From assembly GCA_022041995.1 (NCBI GenBank), contig CP074381.1, forward strand, positions 1,240,001 through 1,304,000: 64,000 bases of DNA, in the 5' to 3' direction. The stretch is from Cupriavidus necator. Its GTDB lineage: Bacteria > Pseudomonadota > Gammaproteobacteria > Burkholderiales > Burkholderiaceae. This document shows positions 27,749 to 36,169 of the stretch, one piece after another (the stretch's first letter is position 1; each line of letters begins with the position of its first letter). Below the pieces are notes generated by a model that worked only from the letters and a program-made list of their open reading frames with translations, made no database searches and had not been told where the DNA came from. Both the position numbers and the translations under genes were made by a program.

Positions 27749-29638
27749 ATGGCTCACCCCGACCTTACTTCGATGGCATGGCGCGGCGCGCTGGCCCTTG
27801 CCCTGACAGCGCTGCTGGGTGCCTGCGGCACCCAGGGCGGAGGGACCGCCACTCCCGCCGCCCCGGCTGCACCGGCCGCGCCGTCGGCCACAACGCCGCC
27901 TGCCACGATGCCGCCGGCCCCGGAAGTCGCTTCCGGCTATCGCCCGGGCATGTCCACCGTCTACGCGCAGCGCCACATGGCTGCCGCGGCCAACCCGCTG
28001 GCCAGCGAGGCCGGGCGCACCATCCTGCGCCAGGGCGGCTCGGCCATCGACGCCGCCATCGCCATGCAGGCCGTGCTGACGCTGGTCGAGCCGCAGGCCA
28101 CCGGCATTGGCGGCGGCGCCTTCATCATGTACTGGGACGGCAAGAACGTTCAGGCCTTCGACGGCCGCGAGACCGCCCCTGCCGGCGCCACCGAAAACCT
28201 GTTCCTGCGTCCCGACGGCAAGCCAATGGAGTTCAGCGAGGCCCAGATCGGCGGCCGCTCCGTCGGCACGCCCGGCGTGATGCGCGCGCTGGAAATGGCG
28301 CACCGGAAGCACGGCCGCCTGCCGTGGGCCAAGCTGTTCCAGCCCGCCATCGACCTGGCGGAGAAGGGCTTCCCGATCTCGGAGCGGCTGTACACGCAGG
28401 TGGCGGCCGACAAATTCCTGGCCAATTCGCCGGAGATGGCCGCGTACTTCCTGGATGCACAGGGCAAGCCCAAGCCGGCCGGCACGGTGCTGAAGAACCC
28501 GAAGCTGGCGCAGACCCTGCGCGATGTCGCCCGGCGCGGTGCCGGCGTGCTCTACAGCGGGCCGATCGCGCACGATATCGTCGCCAAGGTCAACGGTGGC
28601 AGCAATGCCGGCTCGTTGTCGCTGGCTGACCTGGGCAGCTACCGGGCCAAGCAGCGCGTGCCGGTCTGCACCGACTACAGGCGCTGGAAGATCTGCGGCA
28701 TGCCGCCGCCGTCGTCGGGCGGCATCGCCATCGCGCAGATCCTGGGCACGCTGCAGGCGCTCGAGACCAAGAATCCCAAGTACGCGCTGGCCGCGCTCAA
28801 GCCACAGGGGGTGAACACGCCGGCAGTGATGGAGGCCAATCCCGACGCGGTCCACGCGATCTCCGAAGCCGACCGCCTGGCCTACGCCGACCGTGGCCTG
28901 TACGTGGCCGATGCCGACTTCGTGCCGGTCAACGTGGCCGGCATGGTCAGCCCGTCCTACCTTGCCACGCGCGCGGAACTGATCGGTGACAAGAGCATGG
29001 GCAAGGCCCAGCCGGGAGTGCCGCCGGGCACGGCGATGGCTTACGCGCCCGACCGTTCGCCGCCGCGCGTTTCCACCTCGCAGATCGTTGCGGTCGATGA
29101 CCGCGGCGGGGCGATTTCGATGACCACCACGATCGAGTCGTACTTCGGCTCGCATCTGATGGTGCGCGGCTTCATGCTGAACAACCAGCTGACCGACTTC
29201 TCCTTCGTGCCGAGCGAGAACGGCAAGCCGGTGGCCAACCGCGTGGAGCCGGGCAAGCGCCCGCGTTCGTCGATGGCGCCGACGCTGGTGTTCGACCGCG
29301 AGAGTGGCCAGCTGGTGGCAACGGTCGGTTCGCCGGGCGGCTCGCAGATCATCGAGTATGTGTCCAAGACGCTGGTCGGCATGCTGGACTGGAACATGGA
29401 CGTGCAGGCCGCCATTGGCATGGGCAACTTCGGCAGCCGCAACGGCCCGACCGAGGTGGAGAAAGGGCTGGTGTCGCCGGCCCTGGTGCAGGCACTGCAG
29501 CAGCGCGGCCACCAGGTGGCCGAGATCGAGATGACCAGCGGCACGCAGGCCATCATGCGCAAGCAGGGGCCTGACGGCAAGGCGGTGTGGGCGGGTGGTG
29601 CGGACCCGCGGCGCGAAGGGGTGGCGCTGGGGGATTGA
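27749..29638 (+). CDS. ggt: Gamma-glutamyltransferase, lipoprotein
   Basis: A 629-residue Ntn-hydrolase precursor that hydrolyses or transfers the gamma-glutamyl bond of glutathione outside the cytoplasm. The signal ends LLGAC (Cys26), so it is probably lipid-anchored. The large-subunit motifs are ANPLASEAGRTILRQGGSAID, GIGGGAFIMYW and DGRETAPAGAT. The nucleophile at the self-cleavage site is Thr443 in VSTSQIVAVDD, with T-S-Q in place of the more usual T-T-H. ISMTTTIESYFGS and RPRSSMAPTLVF follow. Gly-x-Gly near the C-terminus is retained (SPGGSQIIEYV). Convergent with the phosphotransferase through a shared terminator. Confidence 0.93.
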   Translation: MAHPDLTSMAWRGALALALTALLGACGTQGGGTATPAAPAAPAAPSATTPPATMPPAPEVASGYRPGMSTVYAQRHMAAAANPLASEAGRTILRQGGSAIDAAIAMQAVLTLVEPQATGIGGGAFIMYWDGKNVQAFDGRETAPAGATENLFLRPDGKPMEFSEAQIGGRSVGTPGVMRALEMAHRKHGRLPWAKLFQPAIDLAEKGFPISERLYTQVAADKFLANSPEMAAYFLDAQGKPKPAGTVLKNPKLAQTLRDVARRGAGVLYSGPIAHDIVAKVNGGSNAGSLSLADLGSYRAKQRVPVCTDYRRWKICGMPPPSSGGIAIAQILGTLQALETKNPKYALAALKPQGVNTPAVMEANPDAVHAISEADRLAYADRGLYVADADFVPVNVAGMVSPSYLATRAELIGDKSMGKAQPGVPPGTAMAYAPDRSPPRVSTSQIVAVDDRGGAISMTTTIESYFGSHLMVRGFMLNNQLTDFSFVPSENGKPVANRVEPGKRPRSSMAPTLVFDRESGQLVATVGSPGGSQIIEYVSKTLVGMLDWNMDVQAAIGMGNFGSRNGPTEVEKGLVSPALVQALQQRGHQVAEIEMTSGTQAIMRKQGPDGKAVWAGGADPRREGVALGD

Positions 29639-29658
29639 GCGCCGCGCGACGCGGATGA

Positions 29659-29684
29659 AAAACGGGCGCCTCGGCGCCCGTTTT
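29659..29684. terminator. Bidirectional terminator between ggt and the phosphotransferase
   Basis: AAAACGGGCGCC (29659-29670) and GGCGCCCGTTTT (29673-29684) form a 12-bp perfect stem. It has As before and Ts after, so it can stop both converging messages. Confidence 0.85.
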
Positions 29685-29705
29685 CTTGCCGCGGCAGTTG
29701 CCGCG

Positions 29706-30782
29706 TCAGCCCTTTGCCTTCTGCGCGTACTGCCACCCCATCTCCGCCATCGGCCGCGCGCGCTTGCCCGCGTCCAGCGCCTGCGCCGACGACGCGGTGC
29801 CGTCCACCACGCGCTTCATGATTCCCTGCAGGATCCCGGCGATGCGGAACATGCTGAAGGCGAGGTAGAAGTTCCAGTCGCCGGTGATCGGGCGGCCGGT
29901 GCGCTGCTCGTACAGGCGGCGGTAGCTGGCTTCGTCCGGGATGCCCAGCGCGGCGAAGTCCAGGCCTGCAATGCCGCGGAACTGGCCCGGGGCGATATGC
30001 CAGCTCATGCAGTGGTAGCTGAAGTCGGCCATCGGGTGGCCCAGCGTGGACAGTTCCCAGTCCAGCACCGCCAGCACGCGCGGCTCGGTCGGGTGGAACA
30101 TCAGGTTGTCCAGCCGGTAGTCGCCATGCACGATCGAGGTCAGGTCGGCGTCTTCTTGCGGGATATGCTGCGGCAGCCAGTCCATCAGCGCGTCCATCGA
30201 CGGGATCGATTCGGTCTCGGACAGCTTGTACTGCTTGGACCAGCGCTCGATCTGGCGCTGGAAGTAGTTGCCGGGCTTGCCGTAGTCGCCCAGGCCGATG
30301 GCGTTGTAGTCGACCGTGTGCAGCGCGGCGATGACGCGGTTCATCTCGTCGTAGATGGCGCTGCGCTCGGCGGTGCTCATGCCCGGCAGCGACTGGTCCC
30401 ACAGCACGCGGCCGGCGACGAATTCCATGATGTAGAAGGCGCGGCCGATCACGGACTCGTCCTCGCACAGCGCGTACATGCGCGCCACCGGCACGTCGCT
30501 GCCGGCCAGCGCCGCCATCACACGGTACTCGCGCTCGATCGCATGCGCAGAGGGCAGCAGCTTGCTCTTGGGGCCGGGCTTGGCGCGCATCACGTAGGTC
30601 TGGCCCGGCGTGACCAGCTTGAAGGTCGGGTTGGACTGGCCGCCCTTGAACTGCTCCACGGTCAGCGGGCCGGCAAAGCCCTCCACGTGCTGGCGCATCC
30701 AGGCTTCCAGCGCGTCGGTGTCGAAGCGCTGCTGGTCCGCCACCGGGCGCGTGCCCTCGAAGTGCGATACGTTGCTCGTCAT
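29706..30782 (-). CDS. Phosphotransferase family protein (APH-like, ACAD10/11 partner)
   Basis: A 358-residue aminoglycoside-phosphotransferase-fold kinase of the ACAD10/11 N-domain type. GGQSNPTFKL is the nucleotide-binding loop, VHGDYRLDNLMFHP the catalytic loop (D in HGD) and DWELSTLGHPMADF the metal-binding DxD-like segment. In eukaryotic ACAD11 this domain phosphorylates 4-hydroxyacyl-CoA so that the dehydrogenase part can remove the phosphate. ATG 30782 (MTSNVSHFEG) is used instead of a longer frame from 30842. It is the last gene of the minus-strand operon with a histidine phosphatase, an enoyl-CoA hydratase and a hydroxyacyl-CoA dehydrogenase. Substrate is inferred. Confidence 0.88.
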   Translation of the reverse strand: MTSNVSHFEGTRPVADQQRFDTDALEAWMRQHVEGFAGPLTVEQFKGGQSNPTFKLVTPGQTYVMRAKPGPKSKLLPSAHAIEREYRVMAALAGSDVPVARMYALCEDESVIGRAFYIMEFVAGRVLWDQSLPGMSTAERSAIYDEMNRVIAALHTVDYNAIGLGDYGKPGNYFQRQIERWSKQYKLSETESIPSMDALMDWLPQHIPQEDADLTSIVHGDYRLDNLMFHPTEPRVLAVLDWELSTLGHPMADFSYHCMSWHIAPGQFRGIAGLDFAALGIPDEASYRRLYEQRTGRPITGDWNFYLAFSMFRIAGILQGIMKRVVDGTASSAQALDAGKRARPMAEMGWQYAQKAKG

Positions 30783-30842
30783 GCTGTCTCCGTTGGTTTT
30801 CTGTTCGGTATCGGTTGGGATTCGATCAAGTCCGCGGCGCAC

Positions 30843-31571
30843 TCAGCCCTGCGGCTGGCGTCCGCGCAAATACTGGTGCAGCAGCACTTCCATGGTGGTG
30901 TGGCGCGTGCCGCTGTGCACGGGCGTGGGCGGCGAGTAATTGGTCATGCGCACCACCCAGTCGAGCGGGTCGTCGCCCATGTCGAGCACATTGATGCAGC
31001 CCGCGGTCTGCAGCAGCGAGCCGAAGAACACGCGCCGCCCGCAGGTAATGGCCTGCGACAGGATGGCGCGGTTGGTGCCGCCATGCAGCACCATCAGCAC
31101 CGTGTCCCAGCCGGGATCGGCGCGCAGGCGCTCCAGCGCGGGCAGCACGCGGTCGAGGAACTGGCCGATGGTCTCGCCGTTGAGGAAGCGCTTGTCTTCG
31201 GGCACTTCGCCTTCGAAGGCGCCGACGAAGGCGTCGCGCAGGTCTTCGCTGGCAATCGCGGACAAGTCGCCGCCGCGGATTTCCTGCAGCGCGGGCCAGA
31301 CTTCCGGCACCACGTCGTCCATCCCGGTCAGTTCGGCCAGCACGCGCTCAGCCGTCTCGACGGTGCGTGGCAGGCCGCTGACAATGACGCGGTCGAAGCG
31401 GACCTGCTCGGCGGCAAAGGCACGCCCGGCGGCGGTGGCCTGCATGCGGCCGGTCTCATTCAGGGGCACCATCTCGGGCAGGTTGGTGCGGCGCCCGGCC
31501 TCGTCGAAGTAGGAAACGGCACCATGCCGCATCAGGTAGATGCGGCGACGCGAGGACGGCGGCAATTCCAT
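30843..31571 (-). CDS. Histidine phosphatase family protein
   Basis: A 242-residue phosphoglycerate-mutase-like phosphatase. The catalytic RHG appears at residues 14-16 (IYLMRHGAVSYF), with the second His in VLMVLHGGTNRAILSQ. LPRTVETAERVLAEL supplies the R. The partner role next to an ACAD11-type kinase is not clear; a 4-hydroxyacyl-phosphate phosphatase would be a testable idea. ATG 31571 follows AAGGAGA on its strand (31579-31585), which decides it over a longer frame. It ends 60 bp before the phosphotransferase. Confidence 0.88.
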   Translation of the reverse strand: MELPPSSRRRIYLMRHGAVSYFDEAGRRTNLPEMVPLNETGRMQATAAGRAFAAEQVRFDRVIVSGLPRTVETAERVLAELTGMDDVVPEVWPALQEIRGGDLSAIASEDLRDAFVGAFEGEVPEDKRFLNGETIGQFLDRVLPALERLRADPGWDTVLMVLHGGTNRAILSQAITCGRRVFFGSLLQTAGCINVLDMGDDPLDWVVRMTNYSPPTPVHSGTRHTTMEVLLHQYLRGRQPQG

Positions 31572-31654
31572 GCGTTGTCTCCTTGCATTGTGCCGGCATG
31601 CCCGTCTGCCGCGGGCTGGCCGTTCGGGTAAAGCCAGGCGTCCGGCGCCCGGCT

Positions 31655-32434
31655 TCAACGGTACTGCGGCTTGCGCTTCTCCAGGAAGGCGCTGATGCCT
31701 TCGCCGCCGTCGGGGTGATGCAGCGCGGCGACGAAGCTGTCGCGCTCGGCCAGCAGGTGTTCGGCGCGCGATGCGGTGGCCGCGTGGTTGATCAGGTCCT
31801 TGATGCGGCCCACGGCGTGCGGCGACTGGCGGGCAAGGCCGGCGGCCAGGCGCAGGGCCTCGTCCAGTGCCTGGCCCGGTTCGGTGACGCGGTTGACCAG
31901 CCCGAACTGCGCCAGCCGCGCCGCGTCCACCGGCTTGCCTTCCATCATCAGCTCGCTGGCCAGCGGGCGCGGCAGCGCGCGTGCGATCTCATACGAGCCG
32001 CCGCCGTCGGGCGTGAGCCCCACGGAAACATAGGCCATCACGAACTTGGCATTGCTGGCCGCCACCACGAAGTCGCACGCCAGCACCACCGAGAAGCCCG
32101 CGCCCGCGGCCGCGCCTTCCACCGCCGCGATGATCGGCTTGGGAAAGGCGTGCAGCGACTCGACCCAGCCGTTCAGCAGCGCGATGCTGGCGGCCTGTAC
32201 CTCCTGGGGCTGGCTGCGGTTGCCGAGCAGCCGGTTCAGGTTGCCGCCGGCGCAGAAAATGCCGTCGGCGCCGGTGATGATGACCGCGCGCACCGAGTCA
32301 TCGGCCGCGGCCTGATCCAGCGCCTGCTGCGAGGCCGCGTAGATGTCCGGGTGCAGCGCATTGCGTGCCTCGGGGTTCGAGATGGTCAGCACCAGCGTCG
32401 AATCGACGCGCTGGGAAAGCAACTGTGCAGGCAT
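31655..32434 (-). CDS. Enoyl-CoA hydratase/isomerase
   Basis: A 259-residue crotonase-fold protein. The oxyanion-hole strands read SNPEARNALHPDIYAA and GIFCAGGNLNRLLG, then AAVEGAAAGAGFSVVLACDF. In the catalytic helix the usual Glu pair is replaced (SVGLTPDGGGSYE), where the D-G-G near residue 143 marks the acyl-CoA hydratase/isomerase branch rather than classical short-chain crotonase. It ends with the family's K-R-K-P-Q-Y tail (SAFLEKRKPQYR). It lies 33 bp downstream of the hydroxyacyl-CoA dehydrogenase. Confidence 0.9.
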   Translation of the reverse strand: MPAQLLSQRVDSTLVLTISNPEARNALHPDIYAASQQALDQAAADDSVRAVIITGADGIFCAGGNLNRLLGNRSQPQEVQAASIALLNGWVESLHAFPKPIIAAVEGAAAGAGFSVVLACDFVVAASNAKFVMAYVSVGLTPDGGGSYEIARALPRPLASELMMEGKPVDAARLAQFGLVNRVTEPGQALDEALRLAAGLARQSPHAVGRIKDLINHAATASRAEHLLAERDSFVAALHHPDGGEGISAFLEKRKPQYR

Positions 32435-32467
32435 GGGCGTGGCTCGGTCGGTGTGGCGGTGGCGGGC

Positions 32468-33991
32468 TTACTGCTCTTCGGCCAGCAGCGACAGGCCCAG
32501 GCCGGCGCGGCGCCACAGCCACGGGCTCGGGCGGTAGCGCATGTCGCCGGTCAGCGCTTCCATGTTGCGCAGCGTCTCCAGCACCAGTTGCGGGCCGACC
32601 GCATCGCCCAGCGCCAGCGGACCCTTGGGATAGCCCAGGCCCAGGTTGACGGCGAGGTCGATGTCCGACGGCGTGGCGATGCGCTGCTGCGCGATATCGC
32701 TGGCGATATTGATGATGCAGCAGAGCACGCGCTGCGCGACAAAGCCGGCCGAATCACGGGTCACCGTGACCGGCACGCCGTCGCTGCCAAACAGGCCGTG
32801 TGCGGCGTCGCGCGCGGCGGCGCTGGTGGCCGGCGTGGTCATCAGCGTGCGGCGCCTGGTGGCCTCGAACGGCAGCAGCGTGTCGATGGCGACGGTGCGG
32901 GCCGGGTCCAGACCCTGTTGCAGCGCGCTGGTGGTGGCGTCCAGGCCCAGCGGCGTGACGATGATCAGCGCATCGGCCGACGGCTTGTTGCCGCCTTCCG
33001 GGGTCACGCCCAGCGCGCCCAGCAGCCTGGTCACCATGGCGTGGCCGCGCTCGCTTTCATGGCTGACCCAAACGCTCGACGGGCGCGCGGACGGCACCAC
33101 GGCAGCCGCCGGCACCTGCTTCTGCCCATCGGCGTAGGCATAGAACCCGGCGCCGGCCTTGCGGCCGATCAGCCCGCCGACCGCGCGGATCGCGGTGATC
33201 GGCGACGGGCGGTAGCGCGGTTCCTGGTAGAACTGGTTGTAGATCGATTCCATTACCGGGTGCGACACGTCCAGCCCGGTCAGGTCCATCAGCTCGAACG
33301 GACCCATGCGGAAGCCGGCCTGCTCGCGCATGATGTTGTCGATGTCGGCGAACCCGGCCACGCCTTCCTGCGCGGCCTTCAGGCCTTCGATATTCATGCC
33401 GCGGCCGGCATGGTTGACGATAAAGCCCGGCATGTCCTTGCAGCGTACCGGGGTATGGCCCATGCGGCGCGACAGGGCCATCAGCGCGTCGCCCACCGCG
33501 GGATTGCCCGACAGGCCGTCGATGACTTCGACCACCTTCATCAGCGGCACGGGGTTGAAGAAGTGGTAGCCGGCGATGCGGCCGGGGTGCTTCGAACCCA
33601 CGGCGATGGCAGTGATCGACAGCGACGACGTGTTGGAGGCAATGACGGCGTCTTCACGCAGGACCGCTTCCAGCTTGGCGATGAGGTCGCGCTTGACTTC
33701 CAGCTTCTCGACGATGGCTTCCAGCACCATGTCGCAGCCGGCCAGGTCCTCCAGCGCGCCGCAGGGCTTGACGCGGGCCAGCGTGGCCTCGGCGTCGGCG
33801 GCGCTGATCTTGCCCTTGTCGGCCAGCTTGGCCAGCGTGTCCTGCAGGTACTGGCGCGCCGCGGCCACCGCTTGTGGGTTGGCGTCGTACAGGTTGACGG
33901 TCAGGCCAGCCTGCGCGGCGATCTGCGCGATGCCCCGGCCCATGGCGCCGGTGCCGACGATACCCAGCGTATCGATGGTGAAAGTGCTCAT
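32468..33991 (-). CDS. 3-hydroxyacyl-CoA dehydrogenase (PaaH/PaaC-like, two C-domains)
   Basis: A 507-residue NAD-dependent dehydrogenase. The Rossmann motif GTGAMGRGIAQIAAQAG is at residues 10-26. Catalytic signatures are ASNTSSLSITAIA, YHFFNPVPLMKVVEVIDG (His) and MPGFIVNHAGRGMNIEGLKA. A second C-terminal 3HCDH domain follows from about residue 400 (DSAGFVAQRVLCCIINIASD), the layout of PaaH-type enzymes. It oxidises 3-hydroxyacyl-CoA to 3-oxoacyl-CoA. Three in-frame ATGs lie at 34003, 33994 and 33991. I use 33991 (MSTFTIDTLGIVG) for the best spacing to GGGACGA. It leads the minus-strand operon and is preceded by the TetR-type operator. Confidence 0.9.
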   Translation of the reverse strand: MSTFTIDTLGIVGTGAMGRGIAQIAAQAGLTVNLYDANPQAVAAARQYLQDTLAKLADKGKISAADAEATLARVKPCGALEDLAGCDMVLEAIVEKLEVKRDLIAKLEAVLREDAVIASNTSSLSITAIAVGSKHPGRIAGYHFFNPVPLMKVVEVIDGLSGNPAVGDALMALSRRMGHTPVRCKDMPGFIVNHAGRGMNIEGLKAAQEGVAGFADIDNIMREQAGFRMGPFELMDLTGLDVSHPVMESIYNQFYQEPRYRPSPITAIRAVGGLIGRKAGAGFYAYADGQKQVPAAAVVPSARPSSVWVSHESERGHAMVTRLLGALGVTPEGGNKPSADALIIVTPLGLDATTSALQQGLDPARTVAIDTLLPFEATRRRTLMTTPATSAAARDAAHGLFGSDGVPVTVTRDSAGFVAQRVLCCIINIASDIAQQRIATPSDIDLAVNLGLGYPKGPLALGDAVGPQLVLETLRNMEALTGDMRYRPSPWLWRRAGLGLSLLAEEQ

Positions 33992-34017
33992 CATTCGTCC
34001 CAAAAGTTGTGGTTAAA

Positions 34018-34033
34018 TTAGCACGATCGTACG
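34018..34033 (-). promoter_or_regulatory. TetR-type operator before the hydroxyacyl-CoA dehydrogenase operon
   Basis: TTAGCACGATCGTACG has the perfect 8-bp palindrome ACGATCGT and matches the 371-386 element (TTTAGCACGACCGTTC) over most positions. It lies 27 bp upstream of the ATG, where binding would block a promoter. With the 352-390 pair it suggests a common regulator of both acyl-CoA operons. Confidence 0.5.
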
Positions 34034-34180
34034 TTTTTTGCACCTTCCGCAACAGGTCGGCGCGGCAGGCCGCGTGCGCTGATCGGCCAGCCGGTACACT
34101 GCAGACCCCGGATGGTCCACAATCACTGGGAATCCGCGCAGCCTGACGCGAGGATCATTCCAATAACGGAGAGAGACGAC

Positions 34181-34825
34181 ATGCTGAAGCTCTGCGGTTT
34201 TGCCGCCAGCAACTACTACAACAAAGTGAAGCTGGCGCTGCTGGAAAAGAACGTGCCGTTCGAAGAGGTGCTGGCCTGGATCGGCCAGACCGACCCGGCA
34301 GCCACGCCCGCGGGCAAGGTGCCCTACATCATCACCGAATCCGGCCCGCTGTGCGAGTCCGAAGCCATCGTCGACTACGTAGAGGCAGCCTATCCGCAGA
34401 CGCCGCTGCTGCCGGGCGACCCGTTCCAGGCCGCCAAGGTGCGCGAGATCGTCGTCTTCATGGAACTGTACCTGGAGCTGACTGCGCGCGAGCTGTACCC
34501 CGAGGCATTCTTCGGCGGCAAGGTCAGCGATGGCGTCAAGGAACGCCAGCACAAGCTGCTGACGCGCTATGTCCCCGCCTTCGCCAAGCTGGCGAAGTTT
34601 TCGCCATATATCGCCGGCGACACCTTCACGCTGGCCGACTGCGCCGCCGCAGCGCACCTGCCGCTGGTGTCGTCGTGCACCAAGATCATCTACGGCACCG
34701 ACCTGCTGGCCGACCTGCCGGTCAAGGACTACCTGAAGACGCTGTCGGCGCGTGAATCGGTGCAGAAGGTCAATGCCGACCGCAAGGCCAATCTTGAACT
34801 GATGGCGAGCCGCAGCAACAAGTAG
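34181..34825 (+). CDS. Glutathione S-transferase family protein
   Basis: A 214-residue GST. The N-terminal thioredoxin fold reads MLKLCGFAASNYYNKVKLAL, with Ser/Tyr candidates for the glutathione contact, then GKVPYIITESGPLCESEAIVDYVE. The helical domain has YIAGDTFTLADCAAAAHLPL. ATG 34181 is preferred over an in-frame ATG at 34112, because it aligns with GST starts and follows GAGAGAGA at 34169-34176. It is divergent from the hydroxyacyl-CoA dehydrogenase operon, which may share the regulatory region, and convergent with an aminotransferase. Confidence 0.88.
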   Translation: MLKLCGFAASNYYNKVKLALLEKNVPFEEVLAWIGQTDPAATPAGKVPYIITESGPLCESEAIVDYVEAAYPQTPLLPGDPFQAAKVREIVVFMELYLELTARELYPEAFFGGKVSDGVKERQHKLLTRYVPAFAKLAKFSPYIAGDTFTLADCAAAAHLPLVSSCTKIIYGTDLLADLPVKDYLKTLSARESVQKVNADRKANLELMASRSNK

Positions 34826-34850
34826 CCGGCCACAAACCGGCGGCACAAGG

Positions 34851-34882
34851 AAAAACGCCGCGATTGGTTCGCGGGCGTTTTT
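34851..34882. terminator. Bidirectional terminator between the GST and aminotransferase
   Basis: AAAAACGCC GCG (34851-34862) pairs with CGC G GGCGTTTTT (34870-34882) with one bulged G. Both flanks end in A/T runs, suiting the converging genes. Confidence 0.75.
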
Positions 34883-34908
34883 CGTTGGCGCGGTGGCCAG
34901 GCCCGCGC

Positions 34909-36090
34909 CTACAGCTTGCCCAGCCGCTCCAGCGCCAGCGCCAGCGTCTCTTCCCTCTTGGCAAAGCAGAAGCGCACCACGCCCGATTCACGCGGCTGCG
35001 TGTAGAAGGCCGAGACCGGGATCGCGGCAACACCGATCTCGCGCGTCAGCCACATGGCGAAGTCAGCCTCGCTCAGGTCGGAAATGGCCGAGTAGTCGAC
35101 GCACTGGAAGTAGGTGCCGTCCGACGGCAGCAGCTTGAAGCGGCTGTTGGCGAGGCCGGCGCGGAAGAAGTCGCGCTTGGCCTGGTAGAACGCCGACAGC
35201 TGCAGGTAGGGCGCGGGATCGGCCATGTAGTCGGCCAGGCCGTGCTGCACCGGTGTGTTCACGGTGAACACGTTGAACTGGTGCACCTTGCGGAACTCGG
35301 CCATCAGCGCGGCCGGCGCGGCCACGTAGCCGACCTTCCAGCCGGTCACATGGTAGGTCTTGCCGAAGCTGGAGATCACGAAGCTGCGGCGCGCAAGCTC
35401 AGGATGGCGCGAGACCGAGGCGTGCTGCTGGCCGTCGTAGACCATGTGCTCATAGACCTCGTCCGAGAGCAGCAGGATGTCGGTGCCGGCCAGGATCTGC
35501 GCCAGCTGGTCCATGTCGGGCGCGCGCCAGATCGTGCCGGTGGGGTTGTGCGGCGTGTTGATCAGGATCATGCGCGTGCGCGGCGTGATCGCGGCGGCCA
35601 GCTTGTCGAAGGGCACGCGGAATTCCGGCGCTTCCAGCGTGACCGGCACGGCGGTGGCGCCGGCCAGCTCGATCGCGGGCAGGTAGCTGTCGTAGCACGG
35701 CTCCAGCACGATTACCTCGTCGCCCGGATGCACCGCGCACAGGATCGCGGTCAGGATGCCCTGGGTGGCGCCGGCGGTGACGGTGATCTCGGTGTCCCAG
35801 CTGTACTGGTGGCCATAGAGGCTGGCGATCTTGTCGGCGATGGCCTGGCGCAGGCGCGGCACGCCCGCCATCGGCGGGTACTGGTTATGGCCGGCGCGCA
35901 TGGCAGCGGTCACGGCATCGATGATCCTGGGGTCGCAGTCGAAGTCCGGGAAGCCCTGGCCCAGGTTGACGGCGTTCTTCTCGGTGGCCAGCGCGGACAT
36001 CACGGTGAAGATGGTGGTGCCGACGGCGGGCAGGCGCGAGGGCGGCGGGGTCAGCGGCGTCAACTGGGTGTGGGTGGTGTCTGCGGACAT
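34909..36090 (-). CDS. Class I/II pyridoxal-phosphate aminotransferase (methionine type, YbdL-like)
   Basis: A 393-residue fold-type I aminotransferase. NLGQGFPDFDCDP and NQYPPMAGVPRLRQAIADK start the sequence. ATQGILTAI, NTPHNPTGTIW, LLLSDEVYEHMVYDG and the PLP-lysine segment ISSFGKTYHVTGWKVGYVAAP follow, and FCFAKREETL closes it. This set is typical of YbdL/KAT-type enzymes that use methionine or aromatic amino acids with a 2-oxo acid. ATG 36090 (MSADTTHTQ) is supported by the alignment start. A longer frame from 36219 would add a basic Pro-rich leader. No obvious pathway partner is adjacent. Confidence 0.9.
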   Translation of the reverse strand: MSADTTHTQLTPLTPPPSRLPAVGTTIFTVMSALATEKNAVNLGQGFPDFDCDPRIIDAVTAAMRAGHNQYPPMAGVPRLRQAIADKIASLYGHQYSWDTEITVTAGATQGILTAILCAVHPGDEVIVLEPCYDSYLPAIELAGATAVPVTLEAPEFRVPFDKLAAAITPRTRMILINTPHNPTGTIWRAPDMDQLAQILAGTDILLLSDEVYEHMVYDGQQHASVSRHPELARRSFVISSFGKTYHVTGWKVGYVAAPAALMAEFRKVHQFNVFTVNTPVQHGLADYMADPAPYLQLSAFYQAKRDFFRAGLANSRFKLLPSDGTYFQCVDYSAISDLSEADFAMWLTREIGVAAIPVSAFYTQPRESGVVRFCFAKREETLALALERLGKL

Positions 36091-36169
36091 GATACGGACG
36101 TGTCGATGCGGTCGGGACGGGATGCGATCAGGCGGCGCCACCGGGCAGGCGGCGCCGGGAGCCGACATT

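Noticed and set aside
29595..34021. Two long plus-strand frames opposite the beta-oxidation operon
   Set aside because: Both are mirror frames of genes with clear motifs (phosphotransferase to hydroxyacyl-CoA dehydrogenase).
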